A DNA stretch of 64,000 nt, taken from positions 124,001 to 188,000 of the forward strand of contig CALUZO010000013.1 in assembly GCA_944325305.1 (NCBI GenBank). Direction: 5' to 3'. This DNA comes from an uncultured Rikenellaceae bacterium. Lineage in GTDB: Bacteria; Bacteroidota; Bacteroidia; Bacteroidales; Rikenellaceae. Positions 28,274 to 38,020 of the stretch are shown piece by piece. Below the pieces are notes generated by a model. That model was given only the letters and a program-made list of their open reading frames with translations, did not search any database and was not told the DNA's origin. Each line of letters opens with the position of its first letter. The stretch's first letter is position 1. The position numbers were made by a program, and so were the translations under genes.

Positions 28274-29041
28274 TCAGCCGGGATTGATCCGGGGAGAGAA
28301 TTTCATGCCCTTTTCCCAATAGAGCGAAAGAGCCTTGTGTTTCTGTTCGTCGAATATGAAGTCGATATTGTTTGTCAGGTAGTCGAGACTGTATGGTTTT
28401 CCGCTGTGACCGTACCATGCTATTGATTCCGGTATGTGTGCCACACCGTATGCAAGGGCCTCTTCGAGTGCGGCGATGTGGGTATCGGGGATATTGTGCC
28501 GTGCGATCCATACGGCGAATACGAATGGGAGAGAGGTCATATTTTCCCATGCCTCGGCGAGATCGTATTTGTATGCGAACCTGTTCTCATAGTCGAAAAC
28601 CTTGTCGCCTATAAGAAGAAATGCATCGTCACCGGCAGGGGTATCTACTGCCGAATAGCCGTTCATATGTACGAAGTCAGGTTGTATGTGCCAAAGTTCG
28701 TCGCATAGTATTTTGGATAACAAAACCGAGGTTCTCGAATGCGAATCGAGATAAAGTCGTTTTGTGTTTGTTATCGGCGAATTGGAAAGGATTACGACCG
28801 AGCGTACCGGATTGTGTGCGCCGAGGCAATATCGGGTGACTATATGGGCGTCTGTCAACAGGGGAACGGCCGCGGATGGTACGAGAGCGATGTCGGCCAA
28901 TCCGTTGACGAAAGCCTCGACGTTAGCGCTTGGTGGGGACAATAACAGATCGGCGCGCAACGAATGTGCGTGCTCGATACCGTATATGAACGGTACGGTG
29001 TTCAGGTATGAAACCGCAGCGACTCTCCCCAGGTACATCAT
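28274..29041 (-). CDS. mqnA: Chorismate dehydratase MqnA (futalosine menaquinone pathway)
   Basis: MqnA dehydrates chorismate to 3-enolpyruvyl-benzoate, the first step of the futalosine route to menaquinone. The 255-residue protein has the periplasmic-binding-like fold and family motifs: VAAVSYLNTVPF at residues 7-18, LVPSAAVPLL near 53, DSHSRTSVLL near 99 and FAVWIARH near 180. No other mqn genes are in the window. Confidence 0.9.
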   Translation of the reverse strand: MMYLGRVAAVSYLNTVPFIYGIEHAHSLRADLLLSPPSANVEAFVNGLADIALVPSAAVPLLTDAHIVTRYCLGAHNPVRSVVILSNSPITNTKRLYLDSHSRTSVLLSKILCDELWHIQPDFVHMNGYSAVDTPAGDDAFLLIGDKVFDYENRFAYKYDLAEAWENMTSLPFVFAVWIARHNIPDTHIAALEEALAYGVAHIPESIAWYGHSGKPYSLDYLTNNIDFIFDEQKHKALSLYWEKGMKFSPRINPG

Positions 29042-29118
29042 CCATATACTACTGTCAATTAGTTGAACAAAAGACCGTTAATCTTTGCATGAAGCAAAGG
29101 TGGGGCCGTAAATCATTG

Positions 29119-29126
29119 CAAAGGTA
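29119..29126 (-). promoter_or_regulatory. -7 box for mqnA
   Basis: The minus strand reads TACCTTTG, matching TAnnTTTG, about 80 nt before mqnA. No clear -33 box. Confidence 0.4.
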
Positions 29127-29315
29127 TAAAAAAAGGCGGTAATAGTATCCGGGCTGCAGAAATAATTGCCACGGTACATTTTGTGAGACTATGCGAATAG
29201 GGTATTTCGGAGCCGGTTGCCGGTTGTGTGATGAAACGGGCGGTTCGGAGTTTTCCGGGCGACAACAACGGTCCGGATGCCACGTAACATGGCGGAGATT
29301 TTTATTTTCGGCACT

Positions 29316-29600
29316 CTACCTTACTCCGTTTTTTTCTTCGAGTTTGTCGATCAGGGCGTCGCTCAGGTCTATTCCGGAATGGGCGGCAAAAGCCAGAGTT
29401 TCCCAAAATATCTCGGCCAACTCGTCGGCGAAATTATGTTCGGAGCTGCTTTTGAAAGGATCCATTTGTTTTTGGGCGACAGCTTTGGCGAGTTCCCCGA
29501 CTTTTTCCGTTAGTATTGCGATTCCCGCAAGGGCGCTGTTGCGTACAGCGTGTTTTGAGTTCCAAACTTCTACGAGTTCTTGAGCTTCTTTAATCGTCAT
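29316..29600 (-). CDS. MazG-like nucleotide pyrophosphohydrolase
   Basis: A 94-residue all-alpha protein. The EKVGELAKAV helix and the ADELAEIFWETLAF helix carry the ExxE / ExxD metal pattern of the MazG superfamily. These enzymes hydrolyse NTPs or dNTPs to monophosphates as house-cleaning. I chose the ATG at 29600; the frame extends upstream by 32 residues without similarity. A TATATTTG box lies 33 nt upstream. Confidence 0.8.
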   Translation of the reverse strand: MTIKEAQELVEVWNSKHAVRNSALAGIAILTEKVGELAKAVAQKQMDPFKSSSEHNFADELAEIFWETLAFAAHSGIDLSDALIDKLEEKNGVR

Positions 29601-29632
29601 AAAGACCTGTTGTTTTGGATGGTGCGAATGTG

Positions 29633-29640
29633 CAAATATA
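29633..29640 (-). promoter_or_regulatory. -7 box for the mazG-like gene
   Basis: The minus strand reads TATATTTG, a full consensus match, 33 nt before the start. Confidence 0.45.
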
Positions 29641-29757
29641 AGAATATTTCGTGACCCTTGCATTTTTCTATACGGGAAAGGGGCCGTGCGTGTCAAGCGG
29701 TCCGGAATTTACCGAATGCAATGTCCTGAACGCGGAGTAGATCTATTTTGCCCCGGT

Positions 29758-29790
29758 TTTGCATCGGGTTTGGTCAGAAATATATATTTT
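29758..29790 (+). promoter_or_regulatory. Promoter of the NSS transporter gene
   Basis: TTTG (29758-29761), a 21-bp spacer and TATATTTT (29783-29790), one base off consensus. The start codon is 23 nt downstream. Confidence 0.45.
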
Positions 29791-29812
29791 TACATGCAAA
29801 ACGTTTTTGGTT

Positions 29813-31159
29813 ATGAAGAAACGCAGTACTTTCGGCAGTACTTTCGGTACAGTGGCCGTTGTCGGCGGTTCAGTCATCGGGCTTGGAAATATATGGAGAT
29901 TTCCGTATATCGCTGGTGAGAATGGAGGTGCCGCTTTCATACTTATCTATATATGCGTCGCACTTCTGATATCCGTTCCGATTATGTTGACGGAATTTAC
30001 AATAGGGAGGGCGGCTCAGGTCAATTCCATGAGGGCTTATCAGAAGGTGTCGGGACGCCGCCGCTGGCAGGGGATAGGCTACCTCGGTATAGCAACGGCA
30101 TTCACCATATTATCGTTTTACAGCGTCATTGCCGGCTGGGGACTCGAATTCATCAAAGAGTCGGTCATAGGCGAATTCATGTCTATGGATTCGGGGCAGA
30201 TCAAAGCTAATTTCGATGCATTCATAGCTACCGGATGGAGGCCCATATTGTGGACGACCCTGTTTGTGATTGCCACGGCTTTCATAGTCGGCACGGGCGT
30301 AGAGAAAGGGATCGAACGATTTAACAAATATGCCATGCCGCTGATGTTTCTGATTCTTGTTATCATGGCGGTCAATTCGGTGACTTTAAGTGGTTTCCAG
30401 GAAGGGGCCACGTTTCTTCTGAAACCCGATTTCAGCAAGGTGACAGTACGCACCGTGCTTACGGCCATGGGACAGTCGTTCTTTTCTCTGAGTCTCGGGA
30501 TGGGTATAATGGTAACATACGGTTCTTATATCCGCAAAGGACGCAATATGTTCGGCATAGCCGGCACTGTCACAATTGCCGATTCTTGTATCGCGATACT
30601 TTCCGGACTGGCTATATTTCCGGCAGTGTTTTCATTCGGAATCAATCCCACTTCGGGGCCCGACCTTGTGTTTCTGACGCTGCCAAACATATTCGCACAG
30701 ATGGCCGGTGGACAGATATTTTCCGTGATGTTTTTCGTATTGTTGTTTGCTGCCGCAATTACCTCGTCTGTCTCGCTGCTTGAGGTGGTTGTTGCATGGG
30801 TACACGAAGAATTCAAACTGAAACGCCGTGTGGCTACGGCTGTAGCCGGTGCCGGGGCACTGGGCCTCGCAATATTGTGTTGCCTGTCGCAGATGACAGG
30901 GTCGTCGTTGAGCATCGGAGGATTGGACCTGCTCAACTTTTTCGATAAGGCGACTTCGCTCTACATGATTCCCATAGGCGGGTTGCTGGTGGTGATTTTT
31001 GCGGGATGGGTCGTCAGCAAGAACCTCATGCGCAAGGAGATGACGACACACGGAAGATATGGAGTCGAACTGTTCAAGTTGATATATCCTCTGATCAAAT
31101 TTGTTATTCCTGTTATAATTGCCGTTTTATTCCTTAACGAACTGGGGGTTTTCAAATAA
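29813..31159 (+). CDS. Sodium-dependent neurotransmitter:sodium symporter (NSS) family transporter
   Basis: A 448-residue inner-membrane symporter of the LeuT fold with about eleven helices. The first unwound helix carries GSVIGLGNIWRFPY and then GGAAFILIY, the sodium and substrate site. Bacterial members usually import amino acids. I chose the ATG giving MKKRSTFGSTFG; an upstream extension of 18 residues is unlikely. The convergent polA gene ends 12 nt away. Confidence 0.93.
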   Translation: MKKRSTFGSTFGTVAVVGGSVIGLGNIWRFPYIAGENGGAAFILIYICVALLISVPIMLTEFTIGRAAQVNSMRAYQKVSGRRRWQGIGYLGIATAFTILSFYSVIAGWGLEFIKESVIGEFMSMDSGQIKANFDAFIATGWRPILWTTLFVIATAFIVGTGVEKGIERFNKYAMPLMFLILVIMAVNSVTLSGFQEGATFLLKPDFSKVTVRTVLTAMGQSFFSLSLGMGIMVTYGSYIRKGRNMFGIAGTVTIADSCIAILSGLAIFPAVFSFGINPTSGPDLVFLTLPNIFAQMAGGQIFSVMFFVLLFAAAITSSVSLLEVVVAWVHEEFKLKRRVATAVAGAGALGLAILCCLSQMTGSSLSIGGLDLLNFFDKATSLYMIPIGGLLVVIFAGWVVSKNLMRKEMTTHGRYGVELFKLIYPLIKFVIPVIIAVLFLNELGVFK

Positions 31160-31171
31160 GGCTGGCTGTTT

Positions 31172-34066
31172 TTAATGCGCTTCCAACCAGTTGGTGCCGA
31201 TGCCGTAATCGACTGTGAGGTCTATTTTAAGTTTCACCGCTTCCTCCATTGCTTTGACTACGATTTTTGTGACCTGTTCCTGTTCGGGTTTGTACATATC
31301 CACGACCAATTCGTCATGCACTTGCAAAATGACTTTCGATCGGAGTCCGAGTCGTGCAAACTCCCGGTGGACTGCTATCATTGCGAGTTTCATTATGTCG
31401 GCTGCGCTTCCCTGGATTGGCGCGTTTATGGCGTTGCGTTCGGCGAGTCCTCGTACGTTGGCGTTGGCCGAGCGGATGTCCGGCAGGAAACGTTTGCGGC
31501 CGAAAAGAGTAGTCACATATCCTTTTTCGCGAGCTTCGGCTATGACGCGTTCCATGTAGGCCTTTACCCCGGGGTATGAACGGAAGTAACCGGTGATTAT
31601 TTCGCCTGCTTCGGTGCGCGGTATGTTCAGTCGCTGCCCTAACCCGAAAGCAGAGATGCCGTATATGATACCGAAGTTGGCTGTTTTTGCCTTTCGGCGT
31701 TGTTCTTGTGTTACTTCAGGCAGCGGGACCCCGAAAAGTCGTGATGCGGTTGCGGCGTGGATGTCTTCGCCGGCACGGAAGGCGTCAAGCAGGTGTTTGT
31801 CGTCACTAAGGTGGGCCATGAGGCGCAATTCGACTTGTGAATAGTCAGCCGAAAAGAGCAGGTGGTCGTCATCGGCAGGGACAAACGCCTTGCGTATTTC
31901 GCGTCCCTGTTCGTCGCGGATAGGGATGTTCTGCAGGTTGGGGTTCGACGAACTGAGGCGTCCCGTAGCCGTCACGGCTTGGTTGTAGGATGTGTGAACA
32001 CGACCTGTCGTGGAGTTTACGAGCAGGGGGAGCGCCTCAATGTATGTCGAAAGCAACTTCTTGATTCCCCTGTATTCGAGAATCATCTTTATTACAGGAT
32101 TCCTGTCTGTCAATGACTGTAGATATTCCTCGTCGGTGCGATACTGCTTTGTTTTGGTCATTTTGGGTTTTGGGTCGATCTTCATCTTCCCGAACAGAGC
32201 CTCTCCAAGCTGTTTTGCTGAATTGACGTTGAGTGTCGGATCAGAACATGCTACGCGTATTTTATTTTCGAGATTGAGGAGTTGTCCTGACAGCTCTTTC
32301 CCGTAATCGGACAAGATCTTCGTGTCGATACGCACTCCGGCCATCTCTATGTCAGCCAGCACATCTATCATGGGTTCTTCTATGTCGCGGTAAAGGTTTT
32401 CGAGCTCCTGGGTCACGACCTGTGGCCATAGGGCATTTTTCAGACGGAGGGTGACATCGGCATCTTCCGCAGCGTATTCGGCAACCTTTTCGACGGGCAC
32501 CATGTCCATTGTTATCTGCTTTGCGCCGCGTCCTATAAGTGTTTCGATTTCGATAGGGTCATAACCCAGATAGGTGCGCGACAGATAGTTCATGCCGTGG
32601 CGTGATTCTGGTTCGAGCAGATAGTGCAGCAGCATGGTGTCGTATTTGAATCCGAGGGTTCTTACGCCTGCGTTGCGCAGTATCATGATGTCGAATTTTA
32701 TGTTCTGGCCTATCTTTTCGATATTTTCGTTTTCGAAAACAGGACGCAGGATTGCGAGGTATTCCTTCTGCTTTTCTTCGTCGAAAGGTACGTACCATGC
32801 CTCGAACTCCTCGATGGCGAACGACATTCCCACAAGGCGGCAGTTGAAAATATCGAAACCTGTGGTCTCCGTGTCGAAAGCGAAAAAACCGTTCTTTTCG
32901 AGTTTGGCCGCCAGTTCGCGCAATGCGACGGCATCGCGTACCGTATGATATTTATGTTCGACGTCGTTGATGTTCGAGTAGCCGTCATCGGCGAAGAGAT
33001 CACCCTGTGACGGTACCCTGTCGTGAAAATTTGTGGCCGGATTGTCGAAAAGCGAAGCCTGCCATTCGATCCCTTTCGCGGTTGTTTTGGATGGGGGCGG
33101 CACACTGTTCGTAGTGGCGGAAATGCCGGGCGAGATTTTTTCGGAGATGACATTCGGTTTTGCTGTGGTGTCGTTCGGAGGATAGGAAACGAAAATTCCG
33201 CTTTCCATATCCTTCAGGAACATATTGAATCCGAGTTCGTGGTATACTTCCCTAAGTTCGTCGATATTGGGGGTTTCTACGGCCAGGCGTTCGGGTTCGA
33301 AATCTATCGGTGCGTCAGTGTCTATCGTGGCCAGTTTTTTAGACAGGAGCAATTGTTCGCTGTTGGCCAGGATATTTTCTTTCTGTTTGCCTTTCAATTT
33401 GTCGGTGTTGGCCAGGATGTTTTCGACGGTGCCGAACTCGTTGACAAGCTTAATGGCGCTTTTCTCTCCGATTCCGGGAACTCCGGGAATATTGTCGGAG
33501 CTGTCGCCCCACAGAGCGAGAATGTCGATTATGAGTTTAGGATCGTCTACTCCGTAATTCTCCTTGATCCTTGACATGTCGACTATTTCGATTCCCTCGC
33601 CGTTCTTGCGTTGCTTGTATATCTTTGCGCATGGGGTCACCAGTTGGCCGAAGTCTTTGTCGGGAGTGACCATGAAGACTTCGCCGAAGTCCATGGAGCA
33701 CGCCTTGTGGGACAATGTGCCTATTATGTCGTCTGCTTCCCATCCGCTCTTTTCGCAAATAGGGATTCTCATGGCATTCAGTATCCGTTTTATGTAGGGG
33801 ACTGCTGCATGGATATCCTCTGGGGTTTCGGCACGATTGGCTTTGTATGCCGGGAACATTTTGTGACGAAAAGTAGGTCCTTTCGAATCGAAGGCCACTC
33901 CCAGGTACTGGGGTTGTTCTTTGCGCAATATGTCGCGCAGAAATTTTGTAAATCCGAAAACAGGGGATGTATTGACACCATCGGCATTACGCATGGGGTG
34001 GTTCATGAATGCGAAATACATCCTGTATATCAGTGCATAGGCATCTATGAGGAACAGTTTTTTCAT
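31172..34066 (-). CDS. polA: DNA polymerase I PolA
   Basis: PolA fills gaps and removes RNA primers during replication and repair. The 964-residue protein has all three domains: a 5'-3' exonuclease (residues ~1-290), a 3'-5' exonuclease with an intact DTE motif (FAFDTETTGF near 394), and the polymerase. Polymerase motif A (DYSQVELR) is near 741, motif B (RRKAKTANFGIIYG) near 785 and motif C (VHDE) near 915. It lies 10 nt after ung, suggesting a base-excision repair operon. Confidence 0.97.
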   Translation of the reverse strand: MKKLFLIDAYALIYRMYFAFMNHPMRNADGVNTSPVFGFTKFLRDILRKEQPQYLGVAFDSKGPTFRHKMFPAYKANRAETPEDIHAAVPYIKRILNAMRIPICEKSGWEADDIIGTLSHKACSMDFGEVFMVTPDKDFGQLVTPCAKIYKQRKNGEGIEIVDMSRIKENYGVDDPKLIIDILALWGDSSDNIPGVPGIGEKSAIKLVNEFGTVENILANTDKLKGKQKENILANSEQLLLSKKLATIDTDAPIDFEPERLAVETPNIDELREVYHELGFNMFLKDMESGIFVSYPPNDTTAKPNVISEKISPGISATTNSVPPPSKTTAKGIEWQASLFDNPATNFHDRVPSQGDLFADDGYSNINDVEHKYHTVRDAVALRELAAKLEKNGFFAFDTETTGFDIFNCRLVGMSFAIEEFEAWYVPFDEEKQKEYLAILRPVFENENIEKIGQNIKFDIMILRNAGVRTLGFKYDTMLLHYLLEPESRHGMNYLSRTYLGYDPIEIETLIGRGAKQITMDMVPVEKVAEYAAEDADVTLRLKNALWPQVVTQELENLYRDIEEPMIDVLADIEMAGVRIDTKILSDYGKELSGQLLNLENKIRVACSDPTLNVNSAKQLGEALFGKMKIDPKPKMTKTKQYRTDEEYLQSLTDRNPVIKMILEYRGIKKLLSTYIEALPLLVNSTTGRVHTSYNQAVTATGRLSSSNPNLQNIPIRDEQGREIRKAFVPADDDHLLFSADYSQVELRLMAHLSDDKHLLDAFRAGEDIHAATASRLFGVPLPEVTQEQRRKAKTANFGIIYGISAFGLGQRLNIPRTEAGEIITGYFRSYPGVKAYMERVIAEAREKGYVTTLFGRKRFLPDIRSANANVRGLAERNAINAPIQGSAADIMKLAMIAVHREFARLGLRSKVILQVHDELVVDMYKPEQEQVTKIVVKAMEEAVKLKIDLTVDYGIGTNWLEAH

Positions 34067-34076
34067 AGTGGTGTGA

Positions 34077-34739
34077 TTACCATTTTATCGGCTCTTTGCC
34101 TACGGATTGTAGATAGGTGTTGGCCTGTGAGAAATGGCGGCATCCGAAGAATCCGCGGTATGCCGAGAGGGGGGAGGGATGGACTGTCTTGAGGATACAG
34201 TTGTTGGCTGGGTCGACAAACGATGCTTTTTTCTGGGCGTACGATCCCCAAAGCATGTAGACTATGTTTTTCTTTTGTTCTGCTATGGTGCGCACGACGG
34301 CGTCTGTAAATCGTTCCCAGCCCATGCCTGCATGCGAGGCGGCTTCGTGAGCTCTGACCGTCAAAACCGCATTGAGCAGCAGAACTCCCTGTTCGGCCCA
34401 GCGGTCGAGATTGCCGCTTGCAGGAATGGGGGCTCCCGTATCGGTATGCACTTCCTGGAAGATGTTCTGGAGGCTCGGGGGGAATGGAACTCCATCGTTG
34501 ACCGAAAAGCAAAGTCCGTTGGCTTGTCCTTCGCCATGATACGGATCCTGACCTATTATGACTACTTTGAGATTGTCGAATGGACATTTGTCGAATGCAC
34601 GGAAAATATTTTTGCCCTGGGGATAAACTCTTGCCCGCAGATACTCTTTTTTTACGAAGTTCACAAGATCGCTGAAATAATTTTTGCCGAACTCCTCGGC
34701 AAGAGCGTCTTTCCAATGGGGTGATATCTTTACGTCCAT
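34077..34739 (-). CDS. ung: Uracil-DNA glycosylase Ung
   Basis: Ung removes uracil from DNA, starting base-excision repair. The 220-residue protein has the water-activating loop GQDPYHGEGQA near residue 64 and the HPSPLSAYRGF minor-groove loop near 190. It is directly upstream of polA, which fills the resulting gap. Confidence 0.97.
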   Translation of the reverse strand: MDVKISPHWKDALAEEFGKNYFSDLVNFVKKEYLRARVYPQGKNIFRAFDKCPFDNLKVVIIGQDPYHGEGQANGLCFSVNDGVPFPPSLQNIFQEVHTDTGAPIPASGNLDRWAEQGVLLLNAVLTVRAHEAASHAGMGWERFTDAVVRTIAEQKKNIVYMLWGSYAQKKASFVDPANNCILKTVHPSPLSAYRGFFGCRHFSQANTYLQSVGKEPIKW

Positions 34740-34828
34740 TCGTCTGTTGTTATGAGCAATAAAGATAGGTAAAATAGTGTGGGTTCCGAAATCCGGAGGC
34801 GCTATTTTGTAATTCGGAGAATAAAAAA

Positions 34829-34852
34829 ATGGACCGTGGTGATACGGTCCAT
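34829..34852 (-). terminator. Terminator of ribH
   Basis: Nine-bp perfect arms (34829-34837, 34844-34852). On the minus strand the hairpin is followed by a T tract (A run 34823-34829 on the plus strand). It is 34 nt after the ribH stop. Confidence 0.85.
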
Positions 34853-34885
34853 GAATATGTCTTGTCGAAGGAATGTATGTCCGGA

Positions 34886-35413
34886 TTAATTCACGTCACG
34901 TTTGGTTTTGGTTGTGCCGGACATGGACTCCATTTCCTGTTGCATATTAACCATTTTTATGGCTGCTGCCGCTGCTTCGTCACCTTTGTTGCCATGAATG
35001 CCGCCTGCACGGTCGAGTGCCTGCTGTTTGTTTTCGACTGTCAAAAGTCCGAAAGCCACCGGCATATTCCAGTTGAGCTGTAACTGCGTAATTCCCTGTG
35101 TAACGCCCGAGCACACATAGTCGAAATGCGGCGTATCGCCTCGTATGACACATCCAAGAGCTATAACAGCGTCTACATCTGTGTATTCGGCAAAAAATTG
35201 GGCGCCGAGTGGAAGTTCGAACGAACCGGGAACATAATGAACGTGGATGTTCTGGTCGGGACATCCTGCTTCCCGCAATGTTTTCATGGCTCCCGCGAGG
35301 AGTGCTCCCGTAATATCGTAGTTCCATTCGGAAACCACGATTCCGAAACGCATGTTCGTTGCCGAAGGTACCGGGGTTTCGAATACGGAAAGATTTTTAT
35401 TTTTTGTAGACAT
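34886..35413 (-). CDS. ribH: 6,7-dimethyl-8-ribityllumazine synthase RibH
   Basis: RibH condenses the pyrimidinedione and butanone phosphate intermediates in riboflavin synthesis and forms an icosahedral or pentameric shell. The 175-residue protein has FGIVVSEWN near residue 24, [11 protein letters not shown] near 65 and [10 protein letters not shown] near 92. No riboflavin-type riboswitch is seen upstream and no other rib genes are nearby. Confidence 0.95.
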   Translation of the reverse strand: MSTKNKNLSVFETPVPSATNMRFGIVVSEWNYDITGALLAGAMKTLREAGCPDQNIHVHYVPGSFELPLGAQFFAEYTDVDAVIALGCVIRGDTPHFDYVCSGVTQGITQLQLNWNMPVAFGLLTVENKQQALDRAGGIHGNKGDEAAAAAIKMVNMQQEMESMSGTTKTKRDVN

Positions 35414-35480
35414 GGTCTCTTGTTGTTTGCTCTGAAGTGTTATGTCGGCTTGACAGGATTATGGAATTTGGAAAAACAAG

Positions 35481-35510
35481 GGGTTGCCTCTGCTTGTGAG
35501 TCGGCAACCC
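35481..35510 (-). terminator. Terminator of the TPR gene
   Basis: Eight-bp arms (35481-35488, 35503-35510) with a 14-nt loop, followed on the minus strand by a T-rich stretch. It separates the TPR gene from ribH. Confidence 0.6.
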
Positions 35511-35569
35511 GGTGTCGTATAGCTAATCAGGTCGCGGACTTTGTTGGTCCGACATACCGTGACGATATC

Positions 35570-36346
35570 CTATTTTTGTTGTTCGGCTCCTATAAGTTTG
35601 TCTATATCGCGTCCTTCTACGCTTGCCGGATAAAAGTCTTCTATTTTCTGGAATGCGGCGAGCGCCTCTTCCTTTTTACCGAGCTTGCTGTAGGCAAGAC
35701 CTTGTTTCTTTAGGAAAATGGGTGCTGTGAGATTGTTATCCGATGCTTCTACTGCCTTCCCATATAGCTCCGCTGCCTTTGTGAAATCGCCACGGTTTGC
35801 ATAAATGTCGCCCATAAGGCCCAAGTTCTGTGCATTCAGAATCTCTGCCGGAGCGCCTTTGACAGCCTTGTATTCTTCCAGTTGGGCCAATGCGTTGTCT
35901 GCATCGCCGAGTTTCAGATAGCATATTCCGGCGTAGTGACGTGCGATATTGCCCTGCGGCGTCGACCCGTAGTTTTCGATCACTTCCAGGAAGCCGGCGT
36001 AGTTGCCGTCGCCATTGAGAGCGAGTTCAAACGAATCGCGGGCAAACTGCTGTTCCGCTACGAACATCATGTCTGCAGCTTTTTCGCTCCTGTTTGCGAC
36101 GTAAATGTATTTGTACGCCATAAAACCGCCGATCAGCAATACAACGACCGCAAGTGCTATGAGCAGCGATTTGCCGTTTTCGTAAAGAAAACCTTCGGTT
36201 TTGTTGAGGACTGACTCGATGCTCTCTTCCGCATCGAGGTGTTGCTGTTTGCGTGATGCGTTGGTAGCAACGTGGGGCGCTTTTTTCACCTCTTTTTCCT
36301 TCTTAGGGGTTTCGTTAACCTCCGCAGGTTTTTTCTCTACTGCCAT
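35570..36346 (-). CDS. Membrane-anchored tetratricopeptide repeat protein
   Basis: A 258-residue protein. A Lys/Glu-rich N-terminal segment (~1-60) precedes one membrane helix (SLLIALAVVVLLIGGFMAYK, about 77-97). The periplasmic part has several TPR units (YAGICYLKLGDADNALAQLEE and similar). I use MAVEKKPAE as the start. The layout resembles YfgM/CcmG-type single-pass TPR chaperones in Bacteroidetes. Function is unproven. Confidence 0.83.
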   Translation of the reverse strand: MAVEKKPAEVNETPKKEKEVKKAPHVATNASRKQQHLDAEESIESVLNKTEGFLYENGKSLLIALAVVVLLIGGFMAYKYIYVANRSEKAADMMFVAEQQFARDSFELALNGDGNYAGFLEVIENYGSTPQGNIARHYAGICYLKLGDADNALAQLEEYKAVKGAPAEILNAQNLGLMGDIYANRGDFTKAAELYGKAVEASDNNLTAPIFLKKQGLAYSKLGKKEEALAAFQKIEDFYPASVEGRDIDKLIGAEQQK

Positions 36347-36379
36347 ATTCGGTATAGTTTGGTTACAATTATTAATGCG

Positions 36380-36410
36380 CAAAAATATAACTTTTTGTCC
36401 AATCTTTCAA
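36380..36410 (-). promoter_or_regulatory. Promoter of the TPR gene
   Basis: On the minus strand TTG (36408-36410), a 20-bp spacer and TATTTTTG (36380-36387), 34 nt before the start. Confidence 0.55.
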
Positions 36411-36627
36411 TCGGCGGGCAAATTATTTTCTTGAAACTAAAGAACGTGAACTGTTTTTTGCTCATGACGCTGTGTTTCAGTTGGTCCACGACCGATGCGG
36501 GAATGCGGCTAATGTAGATTTGCGGGAATACTTTTGTCGTAACGTAGGCCGATCTCCTCCGAAAAGAATATATCCCGAATAGGCTTGCTTTTTTTTGCGT
36601 ATGATTTTCCATACCTTTGATCTCGTT

Positions 36628-37734
36628 ATGTTTCTCAAGAAATTATCTATAATCAATTTTAAGAACGTCGAGCAGGCTACACTCGGATTCAATTCCCGTG
36701 TCAATTGTTTTGTCGGCGAGAATGGTGCGGGGAAGACCAATGTGATAGATGCCATTCATTATCTTTCCATGGGTAAGGGAGCCTTCGCCATGACGGATTC
36801 GCAGAGTTTGCGTCACGGTTCGGATTTCTTTATGCTCGATGGCGAGTATTCGTCGTCAGACGACAAAAAAGAGGGGGTGGTATGCGTATTTCGCAAAGGA
36901 CAGGGGAAAACGCTGAAACGTAACGGCAAGGAATATGAAAAACTCTCGGATCATGTCGGACTTATACCGATAGTGGTGGTGTCTCCGGCCGATTCTTTCC
37001 TTATCACCGATGCTTCTGATGAGCGCAGGAGGTACATCAATGCCTTTATCTCCCAACTCGACAAGGCTTATCTCAATTCGATTGTGCGCTACAATCGTGT
37101 GCTTGGGGAGCGTAATCAGCTGCTCAAAATGGGTGCCAATCCGGATATTATGGAGATATTAGACGCACAACTCATAGAAGAGGGCGTGAAGATACATGCC
37201 ACGCGTAAAGAGTTGGTCGAAAGACTCGCACCGTTGGTGGCTGATTATTATCGCGAACTCTCCGGCGACCGTGAACAGGTGGAACTCGCTTACCGTTCCG
37301 AACTCAATGATGCGTCTTTCGGCGAGTTGTTGCAGCTTTCCGCAGAGAAGGACCGTGTCTGTCAGTTTACTACGAGCGGTGTGCATCGCGATGACATAAG
37401 AATGACAATAGGTGGCTATCAACTTCGCAAATATGGTTCGCAGGGGCAGCAAAAGTCGTTTCTCGTAGCGCTAAAACTTGCCCAGTATACGATTGTTGCC
37501 AGGGAAAGGGGAGAGAAGCCCATATTGCTTCTCGACGATCTTTTTGACAAACTCGATATGTCGAGGGTGGAAAGATTGCTCGGGCTCGTATCCAGAGAGG
37601 ATTTCGGCCAGATATTCATAACGGATTGCAATAAGGTGAGGCTGCAAAGCATTCTCGATAGGAGCGGAGAAGAGTACTCTCTCTTCGGAGTGAATAACGG
37701 TCAGGTTGCCAAACAAGATAAGTCAGATGCGTAA
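36628..37734 (+). CDS. recF: DNA replication and repair protein RecF
   Basis: RecF is an SMC-like ATPase that loads RecA at single-strand gaps through RecOR. The 368-residue protein has Walker A GENGAGKTNV near residue 30, the QGQQKSFLVALKLA signature near 275 and Walker B/D-loop LLLDDLFDKLD near 300. I chose MFLKKLSI as the start; an earlier in-frame ATG adds 11 residues. It overlaps dciA by 8 nt and is not linked here to dnaA, dnaN or gyrB. Confidence 0.95.
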   Translation: MFLKKLSIINFKNVEQATLGFNSRVNCFVGENGAGKTNVIDAIHYLSMGKGAFAMTDSQSLRHGSDFFMLDGEYSSSDDKKEGVVCVFRKGQGKTLKRNGKEYEKLSDHVGLIPIVVVSPADSFLITDASDERRRYINAFISQLDKAYLNSIVRYNRVLGERNQLLKMGANPDIMEILDAQLIEEGVKIHATRKELVERLAPLVADYYRELSGDREQVELAYRSELNDASFGELLQLSAEKDRVCQFTTSGVHRDDIRMTIGGYQLRKYGSQGQQKSFLVALKLAQYTIVARERGEKPILLLDDLFDKLDMSRVERLLGLVSREDFGQIFITDCNKVRLQSILDRSGEEYSLFGVNNGQVAKQDKSDA

Positions 37735-38020
37735 AACGACCCCTATGCCGATAGGCGAATTATGGAACGACTTTGTTGAGTCGCACCCAGGTTTGGCACG
37801 CCGTATGGCGGTTGCGAGGATTCCGGATTTGTGGCCCCAGATTGTTGGACCCACAGTGGCTGCATATACCGAATCGGTAGAGGTGGTAAAAGGTGTGCTT
37901 TATGTCAGGATGAAGTCGGCTGCCGCACGAAACGAGATATTTATGCGTCGCGAACAGCTTAAAGATGCCGTGAACGAGGCAATAGGAACCAAAGCGGTGA
38001 ACGTAGTGATAGTCAAATAG
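37727..38020 (+). CDS. DUF721 / DciA-like protein
   Basis: A 97-residue DUF721 protein: IGELWNDFVESHPGLARR then the conserved LWPQIVGPTVAAYTESV and LYVRMKSAAARNEIF. In bacteria lacking DnaC, DciA-type DUF721 proteins load the replicative helicase. Coupling to recF fits a replication role. The ATG lies inside the recF end. Confidence 0.85.
   Translation: MRKTTPMPIGELWNDFVESHPGLARRMAVARIPDLWPQIVGPTVAAYTESVEVVKGVLYVRMKSAAARNEIFMRREQLKDAVNEAIGTKAVNVVIVK

Noticed and set aside
34134..34724. 196-residue plus-strand frame opposite ung
   Set aside because: Ung motifs on the minus strand are unambiguous; the plus frame is Cys- and Phe-rich antisense sequence.
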